A stretch of 64,000 nt of DNA from an uncultured bacterium. Lineage in GTDB: Bacteria; Actinomycetota; Coriobacteriia; Coriobacteriales; Atopobiaceae. Positions 27,771 through 36,382 of the stretch are shown here, in pieces. The translations under genes were made by a program, and so were the position numbers. Below the pieces are notes generated by a model, which was given only the letters and a program-made list of their open reading frames with translations, searched no databases and had not been told where the DNA came from. Each line of letters opens with the position of its first letter. Position 1 is the stretch's first letter. Location of the stretch: positions 62,001 to 126,000 of the forward strand of contig CAJMNO010000005.1 of assembly GCA_905214865.1 (NCBI GenBank). The letters are read 5' to 3'.

Positions 27771-28367
27771 ATGGCGAGCTCATACGGCGAGGACGCGAGC
27801 AAGAGCGCACTGCGGGAGCGTTATCTTAGCGCCGGCGCATCGCTCTCGCCCCGGCAGCGCGCGAGATTTGACATCCAGGTGTGCCGCAACCTCAGGGCCG
27901 TCCCCGCCTATCGCTCCTGTACCCTGCTCCTGGCCTACGTCCCCTTCAGGGACGAACTCGACACGGCCTCCATCATCCGGCGCGCCTGGGACGAGGGGAA
28001 GGACGTTGCGCTTCCCCGCTGCGTCGGAGGGGAGAGATCCCTGGAGTTCGTGGTCGTGGGCACCCTCGACGGGCTCGTGCGTGGTGCGAGCGGCGTCATG
28101 GAGCCGGTGGAGGGGGCGGGCGATCCCATCGACCCGGCGCGTCTCCCCGAGTCGGTCTGCCTGGTCCCGGGGCTCGTGTTCGACTCCCGCGGGTACCGAA
28201 TCGGCTATGGCGCGGGCTACTACGACAACTTCCTGGCGACCTACCCCGGCACCAAGGTGGGGCTTGCCAGGAGCCTGCAGGTGAGCGGCAACCCGCTCCC
28301 CGTGGATGGGCATGACGTCGCGGTGGACGTGCTGGTGAGCGACGGGGCCGTCTGGATGTGCCGCTAG
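27771..28367 (+). CDS. 5-formyltetrahydrofolate cyclo-ligase
   Basis: 198 residues. ATP-dependent conversion of 5-formyl-THF to 5,10-methenyl-THF, recovering folate. Family features: the basic N-terminal SKSALRERYLSAG, YVPFRDELDT (folate site), and the C-terminal LVFDSRGYRIGYGAGYYDNFL with the ATP-binding glycine-rich turn. ATG 27771 follows GGAGGAAGGGGG. It is convergent with the aroQ fusion gene (29 bp apart). Confidence 0.9.
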   Translation: MASSYGEDASKSALRERYLSAGASLSPRQRARFDIQVCRNLRAVPAYRSCTLLLAYVPFRDELDTASIIRRAWDEGKDVALPRCVGGERSLEFVVVGTLDGLVRGASGVMEPVEGAGDPIDPARLPESVCLVPGLVFDSRGYRIGYGAGYYDNFLATYPGTKVGLARSLQVSGNPLPVDGHDVAVDVLVSDGAVWMCR

Positions 28368-28395
28368 CGCGCGGGTGGCACATCTCCCCTTGGCC

Positions 28396-29337
28396 CTACT
28401 GGTCGTCCTCGTCCTTTGCCAGGTGTGCCGCCAGGTCGGCGATGGCCTTGGCGTAGCCCTTGACCCCCAGTCCCATGACCGTCTCGAAGCAGGCGGCCCT
28501 GACGTACGAGACCTGCCTGAACCCCTCGCGCTCGTCCACCTTGGAGATGTGGACCTCGACCGCGGGTATGCTCACCGCCTTGAGGGCGTCGAGGATGGCC
28601 ACGGAGGTGTGCGTGTACGCGCCGGGGTTGATCACGATGCCGTCAAAGCGCCCGTAGGCGTCCTGTATGGCGTCCACCAGGTCGCCCTCGTGGTTGGACT
28701 GGTAGCACCTGCAGACGGAGAAGCCCTCCTCCTCGGCCGCCTCGTGGCACAGCTCCAGCAGGCTGACAAAGTCCTCGGTGCCGTACAGGTCGGGCTCGCG
28801 AATCCCCAGCATGTTGATGTTGGGGCCGTTGAGGACGAGGAGACGGGGGCCGTCGGTGGGCTCCACGGCCTCCTCGCTGGCGTCGTCGGCAAAGTCGTCG
28901 TCGGGGTCGTCCTCCACGCCGGCGAGCATCCGCTCGAGCTCCTGTGCCTCCGAGCCGCCGTCCTCCAGCTCCCGGGCGATCGCCGCGGGGGTGGGGCGAG
29001 CGGGTGCCCCCGCACCCGTCACGCGCACGTTGAGGGAGTTGCCGACGTGGCTGAGGTCGGCGAAGCTGGAGCGGTCCGCCTGCCCCTGGCTGGTGAGGCC
29101 CGAGAAGGCGTCGTACACCCCGCCGATGGACTTGGGCCCAAACACGACCTCGATCCCATAGGGGCCGCGTCCCACGGTGCCCAGGACGCCGGGGATCTGC
29201 GAGAGCCCCTCCTGGTCGACCAGCGTTGGGTTGGCGATGGTGATGCGGAGCCTCGTCATGCAGAGGGTGTTGGAGGTGACGTTGGCGCTCCCGCCGACGC
29301 AGCTCAGTACGCGCGATGCAATTTCCTGGTCGTTCAT
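28396..29337 (-). CDS. aroQ: Fusion of PTS glucose-family EIIB domain and type II 3-dehydroquinate dehydratase
   Basis: 313 residues, two unrelated domains. Residues about 4-80 match PTS EIIB of the glucose/sucrose family: VLSCVGGSANVTSNTLCMTRLR (split here as VLSCVGG and NVTSNTLCMTRLR), with the phosphorylatable Cys26 kept in CMTRLR, then VDQEGLSQIPGVLG and GIEVVFGPK. An acidic linker (about 85-160) follows. Residues 164-313 form a complete AroQ: LVLNGPNINMLG, catalytic Tyr in EPDLYG, QSNHEGDLVDAI, NPGAYTHTS with the catalytic His, and EVHISKVDEREGFR. Start at ATG 29337. The AroQ part should dehydrate 3-dehydroquinate in shikimate synthesis. The EIIB part has no EIIC here, so it may be a phosphorylation sensor (inference). 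It ends the aromatic gene row after a 145-bp gap with its own -10-like TATACT. Confidence 0.9.
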   Translation of the reverse strand: MNDQEIASRVLSCVGGSANVTSNTLCMTRLRITIANPTLVDQEGLSQIPGVLGTVGRGPYGIEVVFGPKSIGGVYDAFSGLTSQGQADRSSFADLSHVGNSLNVRVTGAGAPARPTPAAIARELEDGGSEAQELERMLAGVEDDPDDDFADDASEEAVEPTDGPRLLVLNGPNINMLGIREPDLYGTEDFVSLLELCHEAAEEEGFSVCRCYQSNHEGDLVDAIQDAYGRFDGIVINPGAYTHTSVAILDALKAVSIPAVEVHISKVDEREGFRQVSYVRAACFETVMGLGVKGYAKAIADLAAHLAKDEDDQ

Positions 29338-29401
29338 GAGAACAGCCTTCTTCCGTCGCAAGACGGGCTCTGGTCACTCGCTTACTTTCGAAACGAAAAC
29401 G

Positions 29402-29407
29402 AGTATA
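29402..29407 (-). promoter_or_regulatory. Candidate -10 element for the EIIB-aroQ gene
   Basis: TATACT on the minus strand, about 65 bp before the start codon. No good -35 at 17 bp; the dyad at 29418-29436 occupies the spacer and -35 region. Confidence 0.4.
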
Positions 29408-29417
29408 GGGATGCCTG

Positions 29418-29436
29418 CGGACGGATGGGCCGTCCG
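29418..29436. promoter_or_regulatory. Short dyad upstream of EIIB-aroQ
   Basis: CGGACGG-ATGGG-CCGTCCG: 7-bp perfect arms and a 5-nt loop. Either a weak terminator of the preceding aromatic operon or an operator over the candidate promoter. Confidence 0.4.
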
Positions 29437-29482
29437 TTCCGCGAAATGTCGGGATGGCGTCGCATGCGGGCGCGCGGGTGCC

Positions 29483-30766
29483 TCACAGGCCCAGGAGGGC
29501 CCTCACGCGCGCGGCATCGCCCTGCGGGCTGCCCGTGCAGTCGATCTGGACGTCGGACCAGGAATGGTATGCCTCGGACCGCTCGCGCGCAAGCTCCCTC
29601 ACGCCCCGCTCCTGCGAGATGGGCCTGCCCGCGAGCGACAGCTGACCGAGCGGCCGCTCCAACAGGACGATGGTGCCGTTCTGGTGGAGGAGGGCGTAGT
29701 TCTCCCGCCTGGTGACGATGCCGCCGCCGCAGGAGATCACGAGCCCGCTGCGGGCGCAGTAGCGCGAGGCGACCCTCGTCTCCTGCTCGCGGAAGGCCTC
29801 GGTCCCGTCCTGGCGGATGTAGGTCTCCACCGGCGTGTCGAGGTCGAGGGCGAGGGCCTCGTCCAGGTCCACAAAGGGCCTGCCCAGGAGGTGCGCAAGC
29901 GCCCTTCCGGCGGTCGTCTTGCCGGCACCGGGCATGCCGATGAAGACGACGTTCCTGGTCTGGGTGCGGATCCTCTCCACGAGGCGGGGGAGAAGCGCCT
30001 GGTCGAGCTCGTGGCCCTGGAACAGCTGGCTGGAGTAGAACGCCTGGGCGACGAGCATGGGGAGGCCGCTCTGGAACGGCACCCCCAGGCGCTCCGCCTG
30101 GAGGCAGATGCCCGTGCGCTCGGGGTTGTACACCACGTCCAGCACGCCCTGCAGGTGGGGGAGAGACCCAAGCACGCCATCCGCGAGCGGGCTCGCCGGG
30201 CAGGAGGGGAACATCCCCACGGGCGTGGTGTTCACCACGAGGGTCGCGTCCGCGTGCCGGTCGAGCAGGTTCGCGTAGGTGTCGTCGCCGGAGCGGGATA
30301 TCACGACGGGCCTCGCGCCCGCCTCCTCCAGGGCCAGGACCACGGCCCTGCTCGCCCCGCCCGAGCCGAGGACGAGGGCCTTCTCGCCCGCGAGCGCGTT
30401 GGCGGCGGAACCGCCCAGTTCCTCCTCGCAGAAGCTGTCGAGGAGCCAGGAGAAGCCCAGAACGTCCGTGTTCTCAGCGAGGATGGTGCCGTCCTTCCTC
30501 CTCACCAAGGTGTTGGCGGCACCGCACGCCTCGACGCGCGGGCTTCTCTCGTCCGCAAGCCTCGCGGCGTCGACCTTGTAGGGGATGGTGACGTTGAGGC
30601 CGCGCCACGAGCCTTCCCTCACGAAGGGGGCGACCTCCTCGGGCTCGAGTTCGACAAGCTCGTAGGGGCAGGAGCCGAGCGCCTGGTGGATCTGAGGCGA
30701 CCAGCTGTGACCGAGCGTGCGTCCCAGCAGGCCGAAGGGGGCGCGCCCCTTGCCGGCGAGCGGCAT
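29483..30766 (-). CDS. aroE-aroK: Bifunctional shikimate dehydrogenase-shikimate kinase fusion
   Basis: 427 residues. Residues 1-265 are AroE: substrate site GHSWSP, catalytic Lys in NVTIPYK, AENTDVLGF, the NADP loop LVLGSGGASRAVV and NTTPVGM. Residues from about 272 are AroK: Walker A in FIGMPGAGKTT, FVDLDEAL, EAFREQET and ISCGGGIV with a late RP-type lid (AGRPISQE). Together they convert 3-dehydroshikimate to shikimate 3-phosphate. The E-K order of a two-domain fusion differs from the pentafunctional AROM order. ATG 30766 lies one base after the pheA stop, with GGAGGTGG inside pheA, so it is translated in the same operon. Confidence 0.93.
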   Translation of the reverse strand: MPLAGKGRAPFGLLGRTLGHSWSPQIHQALGSCPYELVELEPEEVAPFVREGSWRGLNVTIPYKVDAARLADERSPRVEACGAANTLVRRKDGTILAENTDVLGFSWLLDSFCEEELGGSAANALAGEKALVLGSGGASRAVVLALEEAGARPVVISRSGDDTYANLLDRHADATLVVNTTPVGMFPSCPASPLADGVLGSLPHLQGVLDVVYNPERTGICLQAERLGVPFQSGLPMLVAQAFYSSQLFQGHELDQALLPRLVERIRTQTRNVVFIGMPGAGKTTAGRALAHLLGRPFVDLDEALALDLDTPVETYIRQDGTEAFREQETRVASRYCARSGLVISCGGGIVTRRENYALLHQNGTIVLLERPLGQLSLAGRPISQERGVRELARERSEAYHSWSDVQIDCTGSPQGDAARVRALLGL

Positions 30767-30767
30767 G

Positions 30768-31916
30768 CTAGACCACCTCCGAGTAGCTGCCCAGGTAGCG
30801 CACGTCCTCGCAGGCGTCGCCGATGGTCGCGATGAGCTCCTTGAACTGGGGTGCGGCGACGGGGCAGTCAACGTCGAAGTAGAACATGAACTCGAAGTCG
30901 CGGTCGGGGATCGGGCGGCTCTCGAGCTTGAAGATGTTGATGTCGAGGGCGTAGAACTTCTCCAGGACGTGGAAGAGCGCGCCAGGGCGGTGGCTCACCA
31001 CGAGCATGAGGGAGGTGCGGTCCGCCCCCGGGAACACCTGCAGGTCCTTTGAGATGCAGGCGAAGCGCGTGTAGTTGTTGCCCTTGTCCTGGATGTCGCG
31101 CGCGAGCGGGTCGAGCCCGTACAGCTCCGCGCAGGAGCTCGAGGCGATGGCCGCGACGCCGGGGCGCTCGCTCCTCGCGACCATCTGCGAGGCGATCGCG
31201 GTGTTCTCGACGACGTGGACCGTGACGCCGTGGAGGTCGGAGAGGAACTGGTGGCACTGGTTGATGGCCTGCTCGTGGCTGTACACGTCGGTGATCTCCT
31301 CCAGGCCCACGCCGGGCTTGGCGAGGAGGTTGTGGTCGATCTTGAGGCGGCAGGTCCTCACGATGCTGAAGTTGTGGCGCATCATGAGGTCGTAGACCTG
31401 GTTGACCGAGCCGGCGGTGCTGTTCTCCACGGGAAGCACGCCGTACTGGCAGAAGCCCTCCTCCACGGCGCGGAAGACGCCGTCGAAGGTGTCGAAGAAG
31501 CTGATGTCGGCATGGTGGAAGATGCGGTCGCAGGCTATCTGCGAGTAGGCGCCCTCCACGCCCTGGCAGGCGACGAAGGCGTCCTGGGGGAACAGGTCGG
31601 GGGTGGCGGAGGCGGCCGCCTCGATCCTCCTGACGACGTCGCTGCCCTCGGGGTCGAGCAGTCCGTGCTGCCTGTTGCGCGACGCCTCCATGAGGAGCTG
31701 CATGAGGACCTGGGCGTAGCTGCGCAGCTCGGGCGGGACCTTCGCTGCGGCGTCCTCGATGACTCGGCGCTCCCTCGAGCGGTCCAGGACCGGGAGTCCG
31801 TGGGCGGCCTTGTAGGCGGCTACCTTGTCGGCGCACTCCATGCGCCTCTGGAAGAGGGAGAGGATTCTGTCGTCAATCTGGTCGATCTCTTCCCTCACCT
31901 GGCTGAGGTCCTCCAA
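30768..31916 (-). CDS. pheA: Chorismate mutase-prephenate dehydratase (P-protein)
   Basis: 382 residues in three parts. Chorismate mutase AroQ-type helix bundle (about 1-85: VREEIDQIDDRILSLFQRR). Prephenate dehydratase (about 105-290: GVEGAYSQIA, GVLPVENSTAGSV, NNYTRFACI). C-terminal ACT regulatory domain (HRPGALFHVL and KLESRP, the Phe-binding signatures), so feedback inhibition by phenylalanine is likely. The start is a TTG at 31916 behind a strong AAGGAGG; the first credible helix requires it, and there is no ATG. It directs chorismate to phenylpyruvate. Confidence 0.93.
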   Translation of the reverse strand: MEDLSQVREEIDQIDDRILSLFQRRMECADKVAAYKAAHGLPVLDRSRERRVIEDAAAKVPPELRSYAQVLMQLLMEASRNRQHGLLDPEGSDVVRRIEAAASATPDLFPQDAFVACQGVEGAYSQIACDRIFHHADISFFDTFDGVFRAVEEGFCQYGVLPVENSTAGSVNQVYDLMMRHNFSIVRTCRLKIDHNLLAKPGVGLEEITDVYSHEQAINQCHQFLSDLHGVTVHVVENTAIASQMVARSERPGVAAIASSSCAELYGLDPLARDIQDKGNNYTRFACISKDLQVFPGADRTSLMLVVSHRPGALFHVLEKFYALDINIFKLESRPIPDRDFEFMFYFDVDCPVAAPQFKELIATIGDACEDVRYLGSYSEVV

Positions 31917-31929
31917 CGTGTCCTCCTTG

Positions 31930-33066
31930 CTAGTTGGTGCCGAGCGTGAACGGATCGCCCTCGGGCGGGAACGAGAGCCACGCGTCGAGGAGCGAGAGGG
32001 CGCAGACCGCCTCTGCCACGGGGACCGCCCGCGGTGCGATGCAGGGGTCGTGCCTCCCGTGGACCTCCAGCACCTCGGGCTCGCCCGTGCCGAGGTTGAC
32101 GGAGTCCTGGGGGCGGGAGATGCTGGAGGTGGGCTTGACGGCCATCCTGAACAGGACGGGGGCGCCGGTCGTGATGCCGCCCAGTATCCCGCCCGCGTTG
32201 TTCGTGCGCGGGGCCGGGCCGTCGGGCGTCGCGTCGAAGGGGTCGTTGTTCTCGCTCCCGCGCACGTCCGCCGCGCCGAAGCCGCTTCCAAACTCGATGC
32301 CCTTCACCGCGGGGATGCCAAAGGCGGCACGGGCGACGAGGTTCTCGATGCCGTCGAACATGGGGGAGCCCACCCCGGCGGGGAGGCCGCAGGCCACGCA
32401 CTCGACGACGCCGCCGACGCTGTCGAGGTCCCTCCTCGCCGCGTCGATGGCGTCGAGCATGCGGCCGCCGGCCTCGGGGTCGATGGTGGGGAGGCCGTCC
32501 CTCTCCTCCAGCGCGTCGATCTGCCGGGAGAGCGCCTGGGAGTCCGAGCGCAGCGTGGCACGGAAGGGCTCGTCCTCCACGCCGGCGACCCGCAGGAGGT
32601 GCGCCCTCACGCGGACGCCGCGCGCCTCGAGCATCTGGATGGCGATGCCGCCCGCCACGCAGAGCGGGGCCGTGAGCCTTCCCGAGAAGTGCCCGCCGCC
32701 GGGGACGTCCTGGTTGCCGTGCCACTTTTCCCAGGCGGTGAAGTCGGCGTGTCCGGGGCGCGGGACCGCGAGCAGGTTGTCGTAGTCGTGGGAGCGCGTG
32801 TTGGTGTTGCGGATGACCGCGGCGAGCGGTGCGCCGCAGGTCCTCCCGTCGTGGTTGATGCCGCTCACGAACTCGGGCTGGTCCGCCTCCCTGCGTGGGG
32901 TCGACCAGGTGCCCTGGCCGGGGGCCCTCCTCGCCATGAAGGCGGAGAGCCGCTCCCCGTCTATCGCGAAGCCGCTGGGGAGCCCCTCGACCACGCAGCC
33001 GATCGCCTCTGAGTGAGACTGGCCGAACACGGTGACCCTGAGGGCATTGCCAAAAGTGGAGGGCAT
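31930..33066 (-). CDS. aroC: Chorismate synthase
   Basis: 378 residues. Last step to chorismate from 5-enolpyruvylshikimate 3-phosphate, using reduced FMN. Motifs: GQSHSEAIGCVVEGLPSG, the arginine/histidine-rich NTRSHDYDN and PRPGHADFTAWEKW, GGGHFSGRLTAP, and RTNNAGGILGG. Catalytic histidines (His18, and His in GGHFSGR region) are present. ATG 33066 starts one base after the aroA stop codon. Confidence 0.96.
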   Translation of the reverse strand: MPSTFGNALRVTVFGQSHSEAIGCVVEGLPSGFAIDGERLSAFMARRAPGQGTWSTPRREADQPEFVSGINHDGRTCGAPLAAVIRNTNTRSHDYDNLLAVPRPGHADFTAWEKWHGNQDVPGGGHFSGRLTAPLCVAGGIAIQMLEARGVRVRAHLLRVAGVEDEPFRATLRSDSQALSRQIDALEERDGLPTIDPEAGGRMLDAIDAARRDLDSVGGVVECVACGLPAGVGSPMFDGIENLVARAAFGIPAVKGIEFGSGFGAADVRGSENNDPFDATPDGPAPRTNNAGGILGGITTGAPVLFRMAVKPTSSISRPQDSVNLGTGEPEVLEVHGRHDPCIAPRAVPVAEAVCALSLLDAWLSFPPEGDPFTLGTN

Positions 33067-33067
33067 C

Positions 33068-34390
33068 CTACTCCCACCCTTCCGTTACGTTGCCCCCCAG
33101 CGCCGCGAAGTCGGCGAAGAAGGCGGGATACGACTTTGAGACGCAGCTGGAGTCGTGGATCGTGGTGGGGCCCGAGGCGCCGGCGGCGGCGACCGCCGCC
33201 ATCATCGCGATCCTGTGGTCGTTGCGCGCGTCCACCTCGCCACCGGCGAGCCGGGGCACGCCCTCGACGACGAGCTCGTCCCCCTCTATGCGCACGTTGG
33301 CGCCCAGGGCGTTGAGGCCGTCTCGCACGGTCACCAGGCGGTCGGACTCCTTCAGGCGCAGCCTCCCCGCGTTGGTGAAGCGCGTGGTGCCCTCGGCGGT
33401 CGCCGCGACCGCGGCGAGGGGAGGGACGAGGTCGGGGATGTCCGCCACGTCGATGGTGCGGCCGCGAAGGGCGTCGTGGGTGCAGCGCGCACTGTCGCCG
33501 CCGCGCGTGACGTGGGCCCCAAACGAGGCGAGCGCGCCGAGCACCGCCCTGTCGCCCTGGGAGCTCGAGAGGTCGAGCCCCGTCACCGTGACGCCCGACC
33601 CGCAGGACGCGCCCGCGGCGAGCCAGAACGCGGCGTTGGACCAGTCGCCCTCCACCGAGGCGACGCCGGGGGATACGAGCTCGGAGCCGGCAGGGACCGA
33701 GTAGCGCGTGACCGCCGCCGTGCCGCGGGGCTCGCGGTCGACGGAGACGTGCACGCCAAACCTCGCGAGCGAGCTCACGGTGATCGCGACGTAGGAGCGC
33801 GACTGCATGGGCTCGCCCACCTCGACGTCGAGCCCGTCCGCAACGAGCGGGGCCGCCATGAGGAGGCCGCTCACGAACTGGGACGACACGTCACCGGGCA
33901 GGCGGTAGGTCCCGCCGGAGATGGGGCCCTGCACCCTGAGCGGGAACGCCCCCTGCCGGGAGAGCCGGGCCCCGTGCGACACGAGCTCCTCGTAGAGGGG
34001 CGAGAGGGGACGCTGGGCCAGTCGGCCGTGGCCGGTGAGGGAGCATGCCGCCCCCAGCGCGGCGACAACGGGGAGGAGGAAGCGGATCGTCGATCCGGAC
34101 TCGCCGCAGTCGAGGGTCGCCCCCTCGGCAGCCCTCGGCCGGCCGGCCTCCCGTGGGATCGGGTTCACGCGGAACCCGCGCGAGGTCCGCGCGACGCGCG
34201 CGCCCAGCGAGCGCATGCAGTCCGCGGTCGCCTCGATGTCGCGCGACGTGGTCTCGCAGTCCAGGTCGACCCTCCCCCCGCAGAGCGCGGAGAGGATCAG
34301 CATGCGGTGGGCCACCGACTTGGACGCGATGGCGGGGATCGTGCCTACCAGGGGGGCGGGCTGGATGACGGCGAACCTCTTCTCTCCCAT
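33068..34390 (-). CDS. aroA: 3-phosphoshikimate 1-carboxyvinyltransferase (EPSP synthase)
   Basis: 440 residues. Joins shikimate 3-phosphate and PEP. Conserved features: SKSVAHRMLILSAL at the N-terminus, LDCGESGSTIRFLLPV, RPLSPL, DVSSQFVSGLLMAAPL, RLKESDRL and NDHRIAMM. Compared with the usual LGNAGT/SGTAMRPL stretch the PEP-binding loop reads ESGSTIRFL, placing it in the class II-like variant group (inference). ATG 34390 overlaps the aroB stop by one base (TGATG). Confidence 0.95.
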   Translation of the reverse strand: MGEKRFAVIQPAPLVGTIPAIASKSVAHRMLILSALCGGRVDLDCETTSRDIEATADCMRSLGARVARTSRGFRVNPIPREAGRPRAAEGATLDCGESGSTIRFLLPVVAALGAACSLTGHGRLAQRPLSPLYEELVSHGARLSRQGAFPLRVQGPISGGTYRLPGDVSSQFVSGLLMAAPLVADGLDVEVGEPMQSRSYVAITVSSLARFGVHVSVDREPRGTAAVTRYSVPAGSELVSPGVASVEGDWSNAAFWLAAGASCGSGVTVTGLDLSSSQGDRAVLGALASFGAHVTRGGDSARCTHDALRGRTIDVADIPDLVPPLAAVAATAEGTTRFTNAGRLRLKESDRLVTVRDGLNALGANVRIEGDELVVEGVPRLAGGEVDARNDHRIAMMAAVAAAGASGPTTIHDSSCVSKSYPAFFADFAALGGNVTEGWE

Positions 34391-35505
34391 CACGCACCGA
34401 CCCCGCAGCCCAGGTCCACGAGCCTCTCGAACTCCTCAAGGGAGACGTGCCTCACCTCGACCGAGCCGATTGCCCGGGGGACAACGACGTTGACGCCGTC
34501 GCCGTGGCGCTTCTTGTCGTGCGTCGCGTACGAGACGATGAGGTCGTGGGGGAGGTCGGTGTCGGTGGGGAGCCCGTGCGCACGCACCAGGGCCTCGATC
34601 CGCCGGGGCACCTCCCGGTCGCACCAGCCCATCTCGCAAGCGGCGCGGGCGATGCAGCACATGCCCAGGGCGACGCAGCTTCCGTGGCCAAGGGAGAAGT
34701 CGCCCGCGGCCTCGACGGCGTGCCCGATGGTGTGGCCAAAGTTGAGGATCTGGCGCAGGCCGTGCTCACGCTCGTCGCTGGCGACCACGTCGCGCTTGAT
34801 CTGCACGTTCCTCGCGACGACCCGCGCGAGCTCGTCCTCTGCGACCTCGCCGGTGAGGGGGTTGGCCTCGAGCCAGGCAAAGAGCTTGGGGTCGCGTATG
34901 ACGCCGTGCTTGATCACCTCGCCGCAGGAGTCCCTGAACAGGTCGGGGGTGAGCGTGTCGAGGCAGTCCACGTCCGCGACCACCAGCCACGGCTGCCAGA
35001 AGGCGCCGCACAGGTTCTTCCCCGCGTCCAGGTCCACGGCGGTCTTGCCGCCCACCGACGAGTCGACCATCGCCAGGAGCGAGGTGGGGACCTGCACGAG
35101 GCTGATGCCCCTCAGGTACAGCGCCGCGGCGAGCCCGGCCATGTCGCCCGTCACGCCGCCGCCCACGGCCACGACAACGTCGTCGCGCGTGAGACCCGCC
35201 TGGGCCAGACCGCCCAGGAGCTCCTCCACGGTCGAAAGGCGCTTGTTCCTCTCGCCCGCCTCGAAGATCTGAATGCAGGCGTCGTAGCCCGCGGCCACGA
35301 GGGACTGGGCGACGGCGTCTGCGTAGAGCGGCGCCACGTTGGAGTCGGACACCACGCACGCGCGGCCGCCCCCGCACGCCTGGCGCGCGAGCCGGCCGAC
35401 CTCGTCGATGACACCCTCGCCCACCACCACGTCGTAGTCACGCTGGCTCGTGGGGACGCGCACCACGATGGGCTCCCCCTCGATGCCGGCAGTCGTCTGG
35501 GTCAT
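34390..35505 (-). CDS. aroB: 3-dehydroquinate synthase
   Basis: 371 residues. NAD- and metal-dependent cyclisation of DAHP to 3-dehydroquinate. Family signatures: AVGGGVTGDMAGLAAALYLRG, QVPTSLLAMVDSSVGGKTAV, CGEVIKHGVI and the metal-binding NFGHTIGHAVE. ATG 35505 overlaps the tyrA stop (ATGA). Confidence 0.97.
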   Translation of the reverse strand: MTQTTAGIEGEPIVVRVPTSQRDYDVVVGEGVIDEVGRLARQACGGGRACVVSDSNVAPLYADAVAQSLVAAGYDACIQIFEAGERNKRLSTVEELLGGLAQAGLTRDDVVVAVGGGVTGDMAGLAAALYLRGISLVQVPTSLLAMVDSSVGGKTAVDLDAGKNLCGAFWQPWLVVADVDCLDTLTPDLFRDSCGEVIKHGVIRDPKLFAWLEANPLTGEVAEDELARVVARNVQIKRDVVASDEREHGLRQILNFGHTIGHAVEAAGDFSLGHGSCVALGMCCIARAACEMGWCDREVPRRIEALVRAHGLPTDTDLPHDLIVSYATHDKKRHGDGVNVVVPRAIGSVEVRHVSLEEFERLVDLGCGVGA

Positions 35506-36377
35506 CGGCCCTCGACCTCCCTCTTCCTGCGGTCGCCGTCTGCGAGGAGGCCCTGGAGCCTCTCCGCGTCGCGGTTGTCTATCGCGTCCTTGTACTCCTG
35601 CAGGTGCCCTATGAGGTTGCCTATCTCAAAGCTCAGGTTGTCCGCGTTGTCCAGGAACAGCTCGGTCCACATGGGCGCGTTGAGGCGCGCGACCCTGGTG
35701 AGGTCCCGGTACGAGCCTGCCGAGAAGCCCCTGTGCACGGTGCAGGAGGGGCTCTTGACGTAGGCGTTTGACACCACGTGCGCGAGCTGCGAGGTGAAGG
35801 CGATGACCTCGTCGTGGTGCTCCGGCGTCGAGAGGGTCATGCTGCCAAAGCCGCAGGGCTCCAGCAGCTGCTCCAGGCGCTCGAGCATGTCCGCCCGCTC
35901 GAAGTCGTCCATCTTGGGCGGCACCACGACCATGGGCGCGTTGTGGAACATGTTCGCCCGGCTGTGGGCGAAGCCCGAGTACTGGGTCCCCGCCATGGGG
36001 TGGCAGCCCACGAAGGTCCAGGGCCTTCCCTCTGCGATCTTAAAGCAGCGCTCGCAGATCACCCGCTTCACGCCCACGGTGTCGATCACGATCGCGCCGG
36101 GCGAGAGGATGTCCGCCATCTGGGCGAGCCAGTCGATGGACACCTGGGGGTATCCCGCCAGGACGATCAGCTCGCAGGTGGGGACCACGTCGTCCGTGAG
36201 CTCCCCGTCAATGGTCTCAATCTCGGCGAGCTCGGTCACCGAGTGCGTCCTGTTCCAGCCGTACACCTCGCGGCCGCCCGCGTGGAGCGCCTTGGCGAAC
36301 GACCCGCCCATCAGACCGAGTCCCACGATGCCAACGCGACCGGGCACGAGCGCCGTGCTCTGCTTCTCTTCTCCCAT
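35502..36377 (-). CDS. tyrA: Prephenate dehydrogenase
   Basis: 291 residues. Oxidative decarboxylation of prephenate to 4-hydroxyphenylpyruvate for tyrosine. NAD(P) site VGIVGLGLMGGSFAKAL; substrate-side HPMAGTQYSGF and HDEVIAFTSQLAHVVSNA. No chorismate mutase or ACT domain is fused, so feedback control, if any, is elsewhere. Four-base overlap with aroB; starts five bases after the aroF stop. Confidence 0.94.
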   Translation of the reverse strand: MGEEKQSTALVPGRVGIVGLGLMGGSFAKALHAGGREVYGWNRTHSVTELAEIETIDGELTDDVVPTCELIVLAGYPQVSIDWLAQMADILSPGAIVIDTVGVKRVICERCFKIAEGRPWTFVGCHPMAGTQYSGFAHSRANMFHNAPMVVVPPKMDDFERADMLERLEQLLEPCGFGSMTLSTPEHHDEVIAFTSQLAHVVSNAYVKSPSCTVHRGFSAGSYRDLTRVARLNAPMWTELFLDNADNLSFEIGNLIGHLQEYKDAIDNRDAERLQGLLADGDRRKREVEGR

Positions 36378-36382
36378 GGCCC

